A stretch of 64,000 nt of DNA from an uncultured Muribaculaceae bacterium (GCA_934636465.1 CAKUAR010000002.1:1-64000); one strand, 5' to 3'. Positions 1 to 9,104 are shown, counted from the stretch's first letter. Notes: generated from the letters alone by a model not told the origin. Program-made: numbers and translations.

Positions 1-26
1 ACTGAATTTTTCTTCGCCTTTAGTTG

Positions 27-75
27 AATTCTTTAAACTCTTGAAATAATTTTGCACTTGCTTGTTGACTCTACA
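27..75 (+). repeat. 49-bp dispersed repeat, copy 1
   Basis: This 49-base segment is repeated without mismatch, in inverted orientation, at 55586-55634. The flanks of the two copies are unrelated. It contains TAATTTTG at 47-54, a match to the Bacteroidetes -7 box TAnnTTTG, pointing towards the ABC transporter genes that start at 174. Its right end overlaps a small perfect inverted repeat, ACTCT-acaa-AGAGT (68-81). Identity is read directly from the bases; a promoter role is inferred. Confidence 0.85.
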
Positions 76-122
76 AAGAGTGAAAAAATGGTTAAAATGG
101 GGAGGGGTAAGTGCGATTTCAC

Positions 123-130
123 TACCTTTG
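123..130 (+). promoter_or_regulatory. -7 box TACCTTTG for ABC exporter operon
   Basis: TACCTTTG matches TAnnTTTG and would start transcription near 137. That lies after the first possible start codon (111) and before the ATG at 174, so it supports 174 as the real start. No clear TTTG -33 box is seen. Together with the box at 47-54 the operon may have two promoters. Confidence 0.55.
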
Positions 131-173
131 CAGCGAGGTGTGTGGAAGCGCCTCGCGAAAACATGATGTTCAG

Positions 174-818
174 ATGCAAAGAATTGAATTGAGCAATGCC
201 TTGCCGGCTGTGTTTGCCGGCAGAGAGGAGGACAACTCGGAAGTGTGGCTTCGCGAGATTGCCTTTGAAAAAGGGAAAAAATATCTCATATCGGCCGAGA
301 GCGGCACCGGCAAGTCGTCGATGTGCAGCTACATCTATGGCTATCGTGTGGATTACTCAGGCACGCTGAGTTTTGACGGAACCGACATCAGGCAGCTGAG
401 CGTGGCGCAGTGGTGCGACGTGCGCTGCCGGCACATATCATATCTGCCGCAGGAGTTGCGCCTGTTTCCGGAGCTGACGGCCATGGAAAACATAGAGCTG
501 AAAAACAAGATAACGGGCTTCAAGCAGCAGAGCGAGATAGAGGCCATGTTTGAGCGTCTGGGCATAGCCGACAAGGTGGACAGCCCGGTGGGCAAGCTTT
601 CGATAGGGCAGCAGCAGAGGGTGGCCATAATACGCACCCTGTGCCAGCCGTGCGACTTCATATTGCTCGACGAGCCGGTGAGTCACCTCGACAGCAGCAA
701 CAACGCCATAGTGGCCGCCATGGTCACCGAGGAGGCAGAGCGGCAGGGAGCCGGGGTGATTTCGACCTCGGTGGGCAACAATGTGGCAATTAAAACAGAC
801 AAGGAGTTTAGGCTATGA
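174..818 (+). CDS. ABC transporter ATP-binding protein
   Basis: A 214-residue nucleotide-binding subunit of a LolD/MacB-type exporter. Walker A (SGTGKSS, about 43-49), Q-loop (LPQEL), signature (LSIGQQQR), Walker B (FILLDEP) and D-loop (SHLD) are all present. The switch (H-loop) position after the last core strand reads VISTSVG and has no histidine, which is unusual for an ABC ATPase. The ATG at 174 is preferred because the -7 box at 123-130 lies upstream of it. The stop overlaps the permease start by 4 bases (ATGA), so the two are translationally coupled. The substrate cannot be inferred. Confidence 0.85.
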   Translation: MQRIELSNALPAVFAGREEDNSEVWLREIAFEKGKKYLISAESGTGKSSMCSYIYGYRVDYSGTLSFDGTDIRQLSVAQWCDVRCRHISYLPQELRLFPELTAMENIELKNKITGFKQQSEIEAMFERLGIADKVDSPVGKLSIGQQQRVAIIRTLCQPCDFILLDEPVSHLDSSNNAIVAAMVTEEAERQGAGVISTSVGNNVAIKTDKEFRL

Positions 819-2026
819 GCAGTGTGAAATCTAAAAATTTGATGTGGAAATTGCTGCGCAAGCACATCAGTGCCCCGCAGCTCATAGGGTTCTCGCTCGC
901 CAACCTGGTGGGCTTGACGATAGTGATACTCGCCGTGCAGTTTTATCTCGACGTGCGGCCGGTATTTAACGACGACGAGAGCTTCATTCGCAAAGACTAT
1001 CTGATAATAACGCGCCATGTGACCGGGGCAGGAGCCATGCTTGGCAACAGCTCTGAGTTTTCTGACGCCGACGTGGCCGACATAGAACACCAGAAGTGGA
1101 CCCGCAAGGTGGGGCGTTTCGCCAGCAGCGAATATAACGTGCAAGCCACGTTTGGTGTGGGCGGTTCGGGCCGCTCCATGCGCACGCAGTTTTTCTTTGA
1201 GTCGATACCGGGCGAGTTTATCGACGTTAACCCCGGCGAGTGGACGTTTAACCCCGAAAAACCAGAAATTCCGGTGATAGTGTCGCGCGACTACTTGTCG
1301 CTCTACAACTTCGGGTTTGCCGCCGCCCAGGGCATGCCGCAGATAAGCGAGGGCATGGCAGGCATGCTGCCGCTCTCGTTCACGCTCACCGGCAACGGCA
1401 AGAGCGAGGTGATACCGGGCCGCATAGTGGGCTTCTCTAACAGGCTCAACTCGATAATAGTGCCGGAGCAATTCATGACATGGAGCAACGCACGCTATGG
1501 GCAGGGCGGCACCTCGCTGCCGTCGAGGCTCATAGTGGAGGTGAACAGCCCCGGCGACGCCAAAATACAGGAATACATGGACGCGCACAACTACGACATA
1601 GCCGGCGACAAGATGTCGTCGAGCAAGGCCAACTACTTCCTCACGGTGATAATAAGCATAGTGGTGGCTGTGGGTGTGATAATAAGCCTGCTGTCGTTTT
1701 TCGTGCTCATGCTCAGCATATATCTGCTGCTGCAAAAGAATACACGCAAGCTGCAAGACCTGCTCGTGCTGGGTTACTCTCCGCGCGAGGTGTCGCGCAC
1801 ATACGTGCGCATGGTGCTGGGCATTGACGGCGTGGTGCTCGTGCTTGCCGTGGTGCTGCTATGGTTGTGCCGGCTGTGCTACATGCCCATGGTGCGCGCC
1901 TTCGGGGTGAGCGGCAGCGGCATAGGTGTGGCCGTGGCTGTGGCCGTGGTGATAATGGGCTTGATAGCCCTGGGCAACGTGACTGCCATAAAGCGCAAGG
2001 TGGCGTCGCTGTGGATTCAAGACTAA
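815..2026 (+). CDS. FtsX-like ABC transporter permease
   Basis: A 403-residue membrane subunit paired with the ATPase just upstream. One transmembrane helix lies near residues 22-46. A large extracytoplasmic domain (about 47-268) follows, then three helices (about 270-303, 333-358, 370-395). This is the topology of FtsX/MacB/LolC permeases. The cytoplasmic loop after helix 2 has the typical charged sequence followed by LVLGYSPREVSR. These permeases are often mechanotransmitters rather than channels, moving lipoproteins, peptides or drugs out of the membrane. No dedicated periplasmic adaptor gene is adjacent. The next gene encodes an outer-membrane barrel but sits beyond a terminator. Confidence 0.8.
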   Translation: MSSVKSKNLMWKLLRKHISAPQLIGFSLANLVGLTIVILAVQFYLDVRPVFNDDESFIRKDYLIITRHVTGAGAMLGNSSEFSDADVADIEHQKWTRKVGRFASSEYNVQATFGVGGSGRSMRTQFFFESIPGEFIDVNPGEWTFNPEKPEIPVIVSRDYLSLYNFGFAAAQGMPQISEGMAGMLPLSFTLTGNGKSEVIPGRIVGFSNRLNSIIVPEQFMTWSNARYGQGGTSLPSRLIVEVNSPGDAKIQEYMDAHNYDIAGDKMSSSKANYFLTVIISIVVAVGVIISLLSFFVLMLSIYLLLQKNTRKLQDLLVLGYSPREVSRTYVRMVLGIDGVVLVLAVVLLWLCRLCYMPMVRAFGVSGSGIGVAVAVAVVIMGLIALGNVTAIKRKVASLWIQD

Positions 2027-2042
2027 GTGGGGCAATGCGGTG

Positions 2043-2091
2043 GCAGCCGTGCGTGGATTAACTAAATTTAACGCAACGGCTGCATCTTTTT
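2043..2091 (+). terminator. Intrinsic terminator after ABC operon
   Basis: GCAGCCGT (2043-2050) pairs with ACGGCTGC (2076-2083). GCGT/ACGC extends the stem inward past a one-base bulge. The run ATCTTTTT follows. It separates the exporter operon from the barrel gene. Confidence 0.6.
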
Positions 2092-2177
2092 GGGCGTCTT
2101 GTGCGTCTATATCATGAAAACAATTAAAAGAACATCATCAGTTAACAGTAAAAGTTAGAAAGAGAGTGAAAGAACAA

Positions 2178-4613
2178 ATGGAAAGATGGGCTATGGCGCT
2201 GGCAGCCGTGATGGTGAGCCTGGCGGCCAATGCCCAGTTTAGCGTGGTGAGCCTGGTGAACGACAGCACAGGCGATGGAGAACCATACGCCACGGTGCGC
2301 ATATATGCCGCCACCGACACCGCCAAAGTGCTGCTGACCGGCGTGACCGAGGACAACGGCTCGTTTAAGCAGGAGCTGCCCAAGGCTGGCGAATATGTGT
2401 TTGTGGTGTCGGCCGTGGGCAAGACGCAGGAAAAGCGCAAGTTTGAGGTTAGCAAGGCGAAGCCGGTGGCCGACCTTGGCAAGGTGGTGCTGCATGTGGC
2501 AGGCAATGTGCTTGCCGGAGTGACGGTGTCGGCGCAAGCACCGCTCGTGAGCAACGAGATAGACCGCTTGAGCTACAACGTGCAGAGCGACGCGGAGTCG
2601 AAGACGAAAACCATATTTGACATGTTGCGCAAGGTGCCGCTCGTGACCGTTGACGGTCAAGACAATATCACGGTGAAAGGCTCGTCGAACTTCAAAATAT
2701 ATAAAAACGGACACCCCGACCCAAGCATGTCTAAAAACCCCAAGGAGGTGCTGAAATCGATACCGGCAAGCATGATAAAGAAGGTGGAGGTAATCACCGA
2801 GCCGGGAGCCAAATATGACGCCGAGGGCGTGACCGCAATTTTGAACATAGTGACTGTGGACGGCATGGCGGTGAAAGGAGTGACCGGCACGGTGAGCGTA
2901 AACGCCAACAATTATGGCAATCCGGGCGTGAACACCTACTTGACAACGCAGGTGGGCAAGCTGGTGACGAGCATCAACTATGGCTACAACTATGCCGGAG
3001 GTAGGCAGCATCGCAACTCGTCGGACTCGGAGTATGAGTACCTGTCGAGCGGCAACCGTCAGACGTCGTGGTCGAGCAATGGCGACACAAAAACAAATGT
3101 GCATTATGGCAACATAGAGTCGAGCTTCGAGCCCGACACGCTCAATCTGCTCACGCTGTCGTTTGGCGGCTACTATTACGACTACACTGCCAGCGGACTG
3201 GGCGGCAACAGCATGCTCGACTACCAGGGTAACACGCTGTGGTCGTATAACAACAAATGGAAATACAAAGGCAACAGCTACTACAGCTTTGACGGCCGCT
3301 TCGACTATCAGCACAAAACCCATGTGAAAGACGAAACGTTCACGCTTAGCTATCTGCTCTCAACATCGCGCAACCACAGCGACAAGGAATGCACGTTTTC
3401 TGACTTGGTTAACTCGCCGGTGGCATACGACGGCTACGGCAGCCGAGGCAGGGAAAACTTCATAGAGCACACCATGCAGTTTGACTGGGCGCGCCCGTTT
3501 GCGAAATATCACAAGTTTGAGACCGGAGTGAAGTATATATACCGCAAGAACAAGAGCCACTCGTTCATGGACTACTACAACGCCGACGGCATGGACACCG
3601 ACACGCGGTTTGACCACTTGACGCAGGTGGCAGCCGCCTACACAAGCTACACGTTTACCAAGGACAAGTGGGCTGCTCGCGCAGGCTTGCGCTATGAGTA
3701 TAGCTACTTGAGTGCAAAATACCCCGACGGAGCACAGGCAAACTTCCACAAAAACCTGGGCGACTGGGTGCCGAGCGCAAGCGTGAACTACAAGTTCTCA
3801 AACGCCAACAGCATGAAGTTAGCATTTGCCACGCGCATCAGCCGCCCGGGCATCAACTATCTGAACCCGGCAGTGGTGAACACGCCCACAAGCATAAGTT
3901 TCGGCAACTCAAAGCTGAGCAGCGCGCGCTACTACAGCACCACGCTCACGTTTATGCACATAGGCCCGAAATTCACAATCGAGGCTTCGCCATATTTCAC
4001 GTTCAGCAACAACCAGATTTGCGGCGTGCAATATGTGCAGGACGACAAAACGGTGTCAACCTATGGCAACGAAATGAAAACTGAAAACTTCGGTTTGAGC
4101 GCTTATGTGCAGTGGCAGGTGTTTGAAAAGACAAGCCTGTCGTTCAACGAGTCGGCGGGCTACCTTTACTTAAAAAACAGCAACCGCGGTCTCAAGGCCG
4201 AAGGTTGGGGCTACTCCACCTACGCCTACGTGAGCCAGATGCTGCCGTGGAAGGTGCGTTTGACGGCTGGCGGCGGATTTTATAAAACGCCGGCTTCGCT
4301 CTACGGCCACACAAGTCCGAGTAACTTCTACTACATGTCGGTGCAACGCTCGTTCCTGAAAGAAGACCGTCTGACGGTGAGCTTGAGCGGCAACCGCATG
4401 TTCTCGCCGCTGCACATGAACTACACGAGCTACACCGACCGCGGCGACTATGTGGGCAAGAGCAAGAGCCGCTGGGTGAGTCGCTTGTTTACATTGAGCG
4501 TGAGCTACCGTTTCGGCTCGCTCAAAGCCTCGGTTAAGAAAACCGGCACCACCATTGAAAATTCTGACATGGAGGGTGGCAGCAGCCGTGGCGGCAGCAA
4601 TGGCGGCCGTTAA
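2178..4613 (+). CDS. Outer-membrane beta-barrel receptor-like protein
   Basis: About 811 residues. A signal peptide (MERWAMALAAVMVSLAANA) is followed by a carboxypeptidase-regulatory-like beta-sandwich (about 22-105). Then comes a TonB-receptor-like plug (about 120-225; note KVEVITEPGAKYDAEGVTAI) and a long aromatic-rich barrel ending in alternating strands. The layout matches the Bacteroidetes OMP_b-brl_3 family of TonB-dependent receptor-like proteins, usually 750-900 residues. A short Ser/Gly-rich tail follows the last strand. No SusD partner is adjacent, so a SusCD glycan role is unlikely. A GTG at 2166 would add four residues; the ATG gives the better signal peptide. The ligand is unknown. 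Confidence 0.85.
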   Translation: MERWAMALAAVMVSLAANAQFSVVSLVNDSTGDGEPYATVRIYAATDTAKVLLTGVTEDNGSFKQELPKAGEYVFVVSAVGKTQEKRKFEVSKAKPVADLGKVVLHVAGNVLAGVTVSAQAPLVSNEIDRLSYNVQSDAESKTKTIFDMLRKVPLVTVDGQDNITVKGSSNFKIYKNGHPDPSMSKNPKEVLKSIPASMIKKVEVITEPGAKYDAEGVTAILNIVTVDGMAVKGVTGTVSVNANNYGNPGVNTYLTTQVGKLVTSINYGYNYAGGRQHRNSSDSEYEYLSSGNRQTSWSSNGDTKTNVHYGNIESSFEPDTLNLLTLSFGGYYYDYTASGLGGNSMLDYQGNTLWSYNNKWKYKGNSYYSFDGRFDYQHKTHVKDETFTLSYLLSTSRNHSDKECTFSDLVNSPVAYDGYGSRGRENFIEHTMQFDWARPFAKYHKFETGVKYIYRKNKSHSFMDYYNADGMDTDTRFDHLTQVAAAYTSYTFTKDKWAARAGLRYEYSYLSAKYPDGAQANFHKNLGDWVPSASVNYKFSNANSMKLAFATRISRPGINYLNPAVVNTPTSISFGNSKLSSARYYSTTLTFMHIGPKFTIEASPYFTFSNNQICGVQYVQDDKTVSTYGNEMKTENFGLSAYVQWQVFEKTSLSFNESAGYLYLKNSNRGLKAEGWGYSTYAYVSQMLPWKVRLTAGGGFYKTPASLYGHTSPSNFYYMSVQRSFLKEDRLTVSLSGNRMFSPLHMNYTSYTDRGDYVGKSKSRWVSRLFTLSVSYRFGSLKASVKKTGTTIENSDMEGGSSRGGSNGGR

Positions 4614-4656
4614 ACCGCAGCGCTGAAACAACGAAAGAGATAACTTTTTTGCGAGC

Positions 4657-4699
4657 CACGCCGCGCCTTGCTTTGTGAGGGCGCGGCGTGACTTTTTTT
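4657..4699 (+). terminator. Intrinsic terminator after barrel gene
   Basis: CACGCCGCGCC (4657-4667) and GGCGCGGCGTG (4680-4690) form an 11-bp GC-rich stem with a 12-base loop. It is followed by ACTTTTTTTC. Confidence 0.9.
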
Positions 4700-4750
4700 C
4701 GTTTTTAGTGATTTTGCCATGCGATGCCGATGCAAATGTGACAAAATTGT

Positions 4751-4758
4751 TATCTTTG
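4751..4758 (+). promoter_or_regulatory. -7 box TATCTTTG for DUF4491 gene
   Basis: An exact TAnnTTTG match just after the terminator at 4657-4699. It predicts a start near 4765 and so rules out the far upstream start codon at 4675 of the following frame. Confidence 0.6.
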
Positions 4759-4818
4759 TATTCAGCAACAAAGTGTGCTCGTAATCGGATAACAAACCAG
4801 TTTTATAAGATTGACATT

Positions 4819-5139
4819 GTGGAAAATATTGGAGATTATAACTTTTTAGGACTTGCAATAGGTGTATGCACATTCTTGGTGATAGGTGTGTTTCACCCCA
4901 TAGTGATTAAGAGCGAGTATTACTTTGGCACACGCTGCTGGTGGGCATTTTTGTTTGCCGGCATAGGCATGGGCGTGGGCACGCTGCTTGTGGAAAACAT
5001 ATTTGTGTCGGCACTTCTTGGTGTGACGGCATTCTCATGTTTTTGGAGCATAAAGGAGATTTTTGAGCAGCAAGAGCGTGTGAAAAAAGGTTGGTTCCCG
5101 CGCAATCCCAAGCGTCGCTATCCGTGGGACGCAGACTGA
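4819..5139 (+). CDS. DUF4491 family membrane protein
   Basis: About 106 residues with three or four hydrophobic segments. The sequence FHPIVIKSEYYFGTRCWW and the C-terminal pattern WSIKEIFEQQERVKKGWFP are hallmarks, as I recall them, of the DUF4491 family, small inner-membrane proteins of unknown role in Bacteroidales. The frame is open from 4675. The promoter box at 4751-4758 and family length favour the GTG at 4819 (VENIGDYNF...), which would be a non-ATG start. The gene appears monocistronic. Confidence 0.7.
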   Translation: MENIGDYNFLGLAIGVCTFLVIGVFHPIVIKSEYYFGTRCWWAFLFAGIGMGVGTLLVENIFVSALLGVTAFSCFWSIKEIFEQQERVKKGWFPRNPKRRYPWDAD

Positions 5140-5248
5140 GCTGCACCGCGCATGCATTGCTCCTCAGAAAATCAACTTGCCATAAAATCAAAACTCGGAA
5201 AACAAAACTATTTAATTAAAAATACAGAAACAAAAACTTTAAGAACAG

Positions 5249-7546
5249 ATGAAGAAATGTATCTTTCTACTCATGATGCTTGTTTGTGTTATGCTTGGCA
5301 CTGAAAAAGCAAACGCTTACGACATCGTGTTTAACAAACAAGTTGGAAACCATGCCGTTTCGCTGTCTTATGACGCGTCAACCGGAGTCTATAATGTGGT
5401 TGCTGTGGGTGATGATCCGTATATCACTACACAAAGACTCAAACGTGCGCTTGAAGACACGGAGTGCGTATTCTCGTTTGAATATAAGTGCGAGATAGGC
5501 AAGGCTCCGTGGACATTGCAACTGTTTTTTGCCAATCCTGTGCAAGAGGCAAGGTCTGCCACTTTTAATGCCGGTTTTGTGTGCGATGGCGAGTGGCATG
5601 AGTTCAAGGCCAACATCAAGCCTTATAAGGAAAAATTCAAATGGGGATTGCAAACCCACTTGCTGCGCATAGATGTGGGCGAAGTGGCAGGCTGCGAATT
5701 TCAAGTGCGCAACGTCAAAATACGCGAAATGAACGAAGATGAGCTTGAAGCCGAGCGCAAACGCCTGGAGTGGGAGAAATATAAAAACGACATGAGCGAC
5801 CATCTGAATAACTATCTGGGCAATCCATATAGCTCAAAGGTGGAGACGGTGACGGTGGCCGACAGCTCGGTGACAATAACCGGAAAGTGTGTGGGCGAGG
5901 GCAAATTCCAGCTCGTGGATGTGGCTCCATACGACGAAATCACCGAGACCAAGCGTTTCGCCCAGCGTGTGGCTCTTGCCGACAAGGAATTCATGGTGAC
6001 AGTGCCGCGCTACATGGTCAAGCGCGACGGCTACCCCTACGACCGTGCCCTGTCGAAATGGGCCATAGTTGACTCAACCGAGGAAGCCGATGTGCTGCAA
6101 TCAACGGCAATATATGCCACTGACGTGGCTGCAAAAAAATCGCCAGAGGCACAGCCGCTTCTCTCAAAGAAGGGATTGGGCAATTATTACTCGAATGGCT
6201 ATGGAGCCGACCTCGACTCGTTGCAAGTGAAGAGCGTGACGATAAATGTGGTGCTTAATAACCTGATTTCAACCTACAAGGTCAACAAGAACTGGGCTGC
6301 CAAGACATTCAACGGCAAGAAGTATTACTACAGCAAGAAAGCTCTGCAAAACTATGACGCGCTGCTCAAGAACTGCGCCGAGAAGAAGATTGTGACTTCA
6401 GCCATATTGCTTGTGCCATATTATGCTCCTGACAGCACTATGGTCAAGACCATAACTCACCCGGAGAACACAGGCGGCAACTATGCAATGCCTAACTTGA
6501 CCGACGCAAAGGGTGTGAACACGTTTGCCGCCATGCTGTCGCTGCTGGCCGAGCGTTACTCTGGTGGAAGATACGGACGCTTCAACCACTGGATTATCCT
6601 CAACGAGGTAGATGCCGGAACCACATGGGCAAACATGGGCGACCAGCCGCTGCCACGCTACATCGACGCTTATCAAAAGACAATGCGCATGTGCTACAAC
6701 ATATTGCGCCAGTATGACCAAAATGCGTCGGTGCTGGCATCGTTTACCCACACATGGGCTGGCAAGGCAGGTGAATACACCACGCTCAACTTCTTGAACC
6801 AATTCGTGCGTTACGATTATGCTGAGGGTGACTATCGCTGGGGCTTGGCTTATCACCCATATCCGCAAGACTTGGGCAGACCACGCTTTTGGGAAGACGA
6901 CAAAGAGTCAACCTACATGATGAACTCGCCATATTGCACGTTTAAGAACCTGGAGGTGGTAGATGCCTGGGTGCGCAATCCGGCACACTACTACATGGAC
7001 AACACCAAGCGAGTGCTCTTCTTGAGCGAGAACGGAACTAACTCGCCGTCGTATTCGGAAAAAGACCTTGCTGACCAAGCTGCCGGCGCATGCTGGGCAT
7101 GGAAAAAGGTGAGCAAGCTTGAAGGCATCGACGGAATTCAGTGGCACAACTGGATTGACACCAGGGTGGAAGGCTTCAGACTCGGTTTGCGCTACTATAC
7201 CGATGATGAGACATACAAGGGTGCTCCAAAACCGGTGTGGTATGTGTGGCAAGCTGCTGGCACAGAGAAAGAGGACTCGGTGTTTGAGAAATATAAGTCG
7301 GTTATAGGCATAGCAAGCTGGGACGAGATATTCCACGAAACCGGCGTGGCTGTGGTCAAGACCGCAGAGCCTGCACTGAAGGCCTGGGGCGCACAAGGCA
7401 CAATCATGGTGGCTGACGAAAAGCCAGTGGAGGTTTACTCGATGATGGGCGCTCTCGTGGCTCGCGGCAGCGATGTGATAAACGTGCCTGCCGGCCTCTA
7501 TGTGGTGAAGCGCGGTTCAAGCTCGGTGAAAGTGGTGGTGCGCTGA
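5249..7546 (+). CDS. Secreted DUF5722-like glycoside hydrolase with C-terminal sorting-like domain
   Basis: 765 residues. A signal peptide (about 1-23) leads to an N-terminal beta-rich, carbohydrate-binding-like region (about 24-160) and a second beta domain. A (beta/alpha)8-barrel-like region (about 310-690) follows, of the kind annotated DUF5722. Two carboxylates sit where clan GH-A catalytic pairs lie: NEVDAG (acid/base candidate) and LSENGTNS (nucleophile candidate). The last ~45 residues (VEVYSMMGALV ... VPAGLYVVKRG ... VVVR) look like a type IX secretion C-terminal domain, predicting export to the cell surface. The substrate is unknown. There is no SusCD pair nearby. Confidence 0.7.
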   Translation: MKKCIFLLMMLVCVMLGTEKANAYDIVFNKQVGNHAVSLSYDASTGVYNVVAVGDDPYITTQRLKRALEDTECVFSFEYKCEIGKAPWTLQLFFANPVQEARSATFNAGFVCDGEWHEFKANIKPYKEKFKWGLQTHLLRIDVGEVAGCEFQVRNVKIREMNEDELEAERKRLEWEKYKNDMSDHLNNYLGNPYSSKVETVTVADSSVTITGKCVGEGKFQLVDVAPYDEITETKRFAQRVALADKEFMVTVPRYMVKRDGYPYDRALSKWAIVDSTEEADVLQSTAIYATDVAAKKSPEAQPLLSKKGLGNYYSNGYGADLDSLQVKSVTINVVLNNLISTYKVNKNWAAKTFNGKKYYYSKKALQNYDALLKNCAEKKIVTSAILLVPYYAPDSTMVKTITHPENTGGNYAMPNLTDAKGVNTFAAMLSLLAERYSGGRYGRFNHWIILNEVDAGTTWANMGDQPLPRYIDAYQKTMRMCYNILRQYDQNASVLASFTHTWAGKAGEYTTLNFLNQFVRYDYAEGDYRWGLAYHPYPQDLGRPRFWEDDKESTYMMNSPYCTFKNLEVVDAWVRNPAHYYMDNTKRVLFLSENGTNSPSYSEKDLADQAAGACWAWKKVSKLEGIDGIQWHNWIDTRVEGFRLGLRYYTDDETYKGAPKPVWYVWQAAGTEKEDSVFEKYKSVIGIASWDEIFHETGVAVVKTAEPALKAWGAQGTIMVADEKPVEVYSMMGALVARGSDVINVPAGLYVVKRGSSSVKVVVR

Positions 7547-7627
7547 CGCCCGACGCGCCTCACGGCAAGATGCAGAGGCAAGATTAAAAAAGAAGAAAAT
7601 AAAAAGGTTTTTAATTGAGATAATGAC

Positions 7628-8488
7628 ATGAAAAAAATGATGTTTATTTCGGCTATGGCTCTGGTGCTGGCGGTGGCTGGCACGGCATGCCAGCCGTCGG
7701 GCAACCAAGCCAAGATTGATGACTTTGAAATAGGAGAAGTGTATAAAACCGCAACCATGTCGTATAAGCTGGTGGGCGACACCACTTATGGCAAAGGCGT
7801 GTCGGTGTATAACACCACGAGCGTGACCATGCAGTGGCCCACCAAGTTTGGCTCAAACGACCTGACCGCTTTGCAGGACTCGCTCATGCTCACGGTGCTC
7901 GACACGACCGGCATTGACATCAACAAGGCCATTAACCTCTACATCAACAAGCCGTGGTGGGAAGGCGGCGGCAAGCCGGAAAAGGTGGAGTCGGTGCCAG
8001 ACGTGAGCGACAGTGTGCGCATACTGGAGCGCAACGTGAAGATGAGCTCTGTGGGCTTTTGCGACACCTACATGGTGTTTCGCATTGACTACTACGAGGA
8101 CTTTGGCGGCGCTCACCCCAACTACTACTCACATTTCTTGAACTACGACATCAAGAACAACAAGATTCTTTACTACAAAGATGTGTTTAAGCCGGGCACT
8201 GACGCCGCTCTGCTCGATGTGGTGAAGCAGGGCCTGTGCAAAAAATACATGGTAAACAACTTGAACGAGCTTGGCGAGAAGTCTGGAATCTTCATCGACC
8301 AAATCAACGTGAGCCGCGAGATTTATCTCACAGGCGACAATGTGGTGTTTCACTACAACCCTTACGCCATAGGCTGCTGGGCAGCCGGAACGATTGACCT
8401 GGAGGTGCCGGCCTACGAGTTGCTCGACTACTTGACCGACACTGCCAAGACTTTGTATGGTTTCCCTGTTTCCGCCGTTAGAAAATAA
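7628..8488 (+). CDS. DUF3298/RsiV-like lipoprotein
   Basis: 286 residues. The signal peptide ends in a lipobox-like VAGTAC, so Cys21 is probably lipidated. The C-terminal half has the DUF3298 pattern: GGAHPNYYSHFLNYD, then YYKDVF, then VVFHYNPYAIGCWAAG and a final VPAYELLDYL. In RsiV this fold binds lysozyme; most Bacteroidetes members have unknown ligands. It lies 81 bases after the glycosidase-like gene with no terminator between, and 8 bases before the next gene, so co-transcription is plausible. Confidence 0.75.
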   Translation: MKKMMFISAMALVLAVAGTACQPSGNQAKIDDFEIGEVYKTATMSYKLVGDTTYGKGVSVYNTTSVTMQWPTKFGSNDLTALQDSLMLTVLDTTGIDINKAINLYINKPWWEGGGKPEKVESVPDVSDSVRILERNVKMSSVGFCDTYMVFRIDYYEDFGGAHPNYYSHFLNYDIKNNKILYYKDVFKPGTDAALLDVVKQGLCKKYMVNNLNELGEKSGIFIDQINVSREIYLTGDNVVFHYNPYAIGCWAAGTIDLEVPAYELLDYLTDTAKTLYGFPVSAVRK

Positions 8489-8496
8489 TTGGTTTT

Positions 8497-9051
8497 ATGG
8501 CCGACAACAGCATAATGTTAACAAAGATGTTTGAGGAGTCGTTTCGTGCCGACCTCATCAGTTATCTCGAGGCCGCCAACGCCATAGGCAAGCCGTTTCC
8601 TGTGGCTCCCGACATAGAAGACCTGTGGGCAAAGATAGGCGAGAGCTATCTGCCCGACGGCATGAGGGAGTTTCAACAATATCCGATTGCCGCGCTGGGG
8701 TGGATTATGTATGTGGGCATGGCGATTGCCAAGTTCTGGCATGACGACTGGGAGCGATATGGCAAGATTGACGACATGTATGGCTACTTGAAGCAGCAGA
8801 CCGACTTCGACCACCTCGACGACTACATACGCTACGATGTGCTTGGCATGAGCAAGGCCGACGGCGAAAGCATAGAAAAGCTGGTGGGCGAGTGCGGCGC
8901 GCGAACTGACACGCGCCTGCGCCACCTGCAAGTGGAGTCTGGCACACAGGCGGCGTTTGTGGCATTTGTGGCAGCATTGCACCAGCTCTACTTGATGGGC
9001 ATGGCCGTGCAGCTCAAGCGCATGGGCTATGAGATGGTGAAGATGGGCTGA
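8497..9051 (+). CDS. Conserved hypothetical protein
   Basis: A 184-residue, mostly helical soluble protein with no signal peptide. It is rich in Asp, Met and Tyr and has a hydrophobic C-terminal helix (AAFVAFVAALHQLYLMGMAV). I do not recognise the family with confidence. It starts 8 bases after the DUF3298 lipoprotein gene and is followed by a strong terminator, so it is the last gene of that unit. Confidence 0.7.
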   Translation: MADNSIMLTKMFEESFRADLISYLEAANAIGKPFPVAPDIEDLWAKIGESYLPDGMREFQQYPIAALGWIMYVGMAIAKFWHDDWERYGKIDDMYGYLKQQTDFDHLDDYIRYDVLGMSKADGESIEKLVGECGARTDTRLRHLQVESGTQAAFVAFVAALHQLYLMGMAVQLKRMGYEMVKMG

Positions 9052-9104
9052 TTGCAAACGAATAAACAAAGAAACACGGTTAGATACTAAATATTTTTAT
9101 GGTT

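Noticed and set aside
683-1756. Long open frame (357 codons) on the minus strand opposite the ABC exporter genes
   Set aside because: It is antisense to two well-supported, overlapping genes, is rich in His/Arg/Tyr as expected for a shadow of GC-biased codons, and has no domain or promoter.
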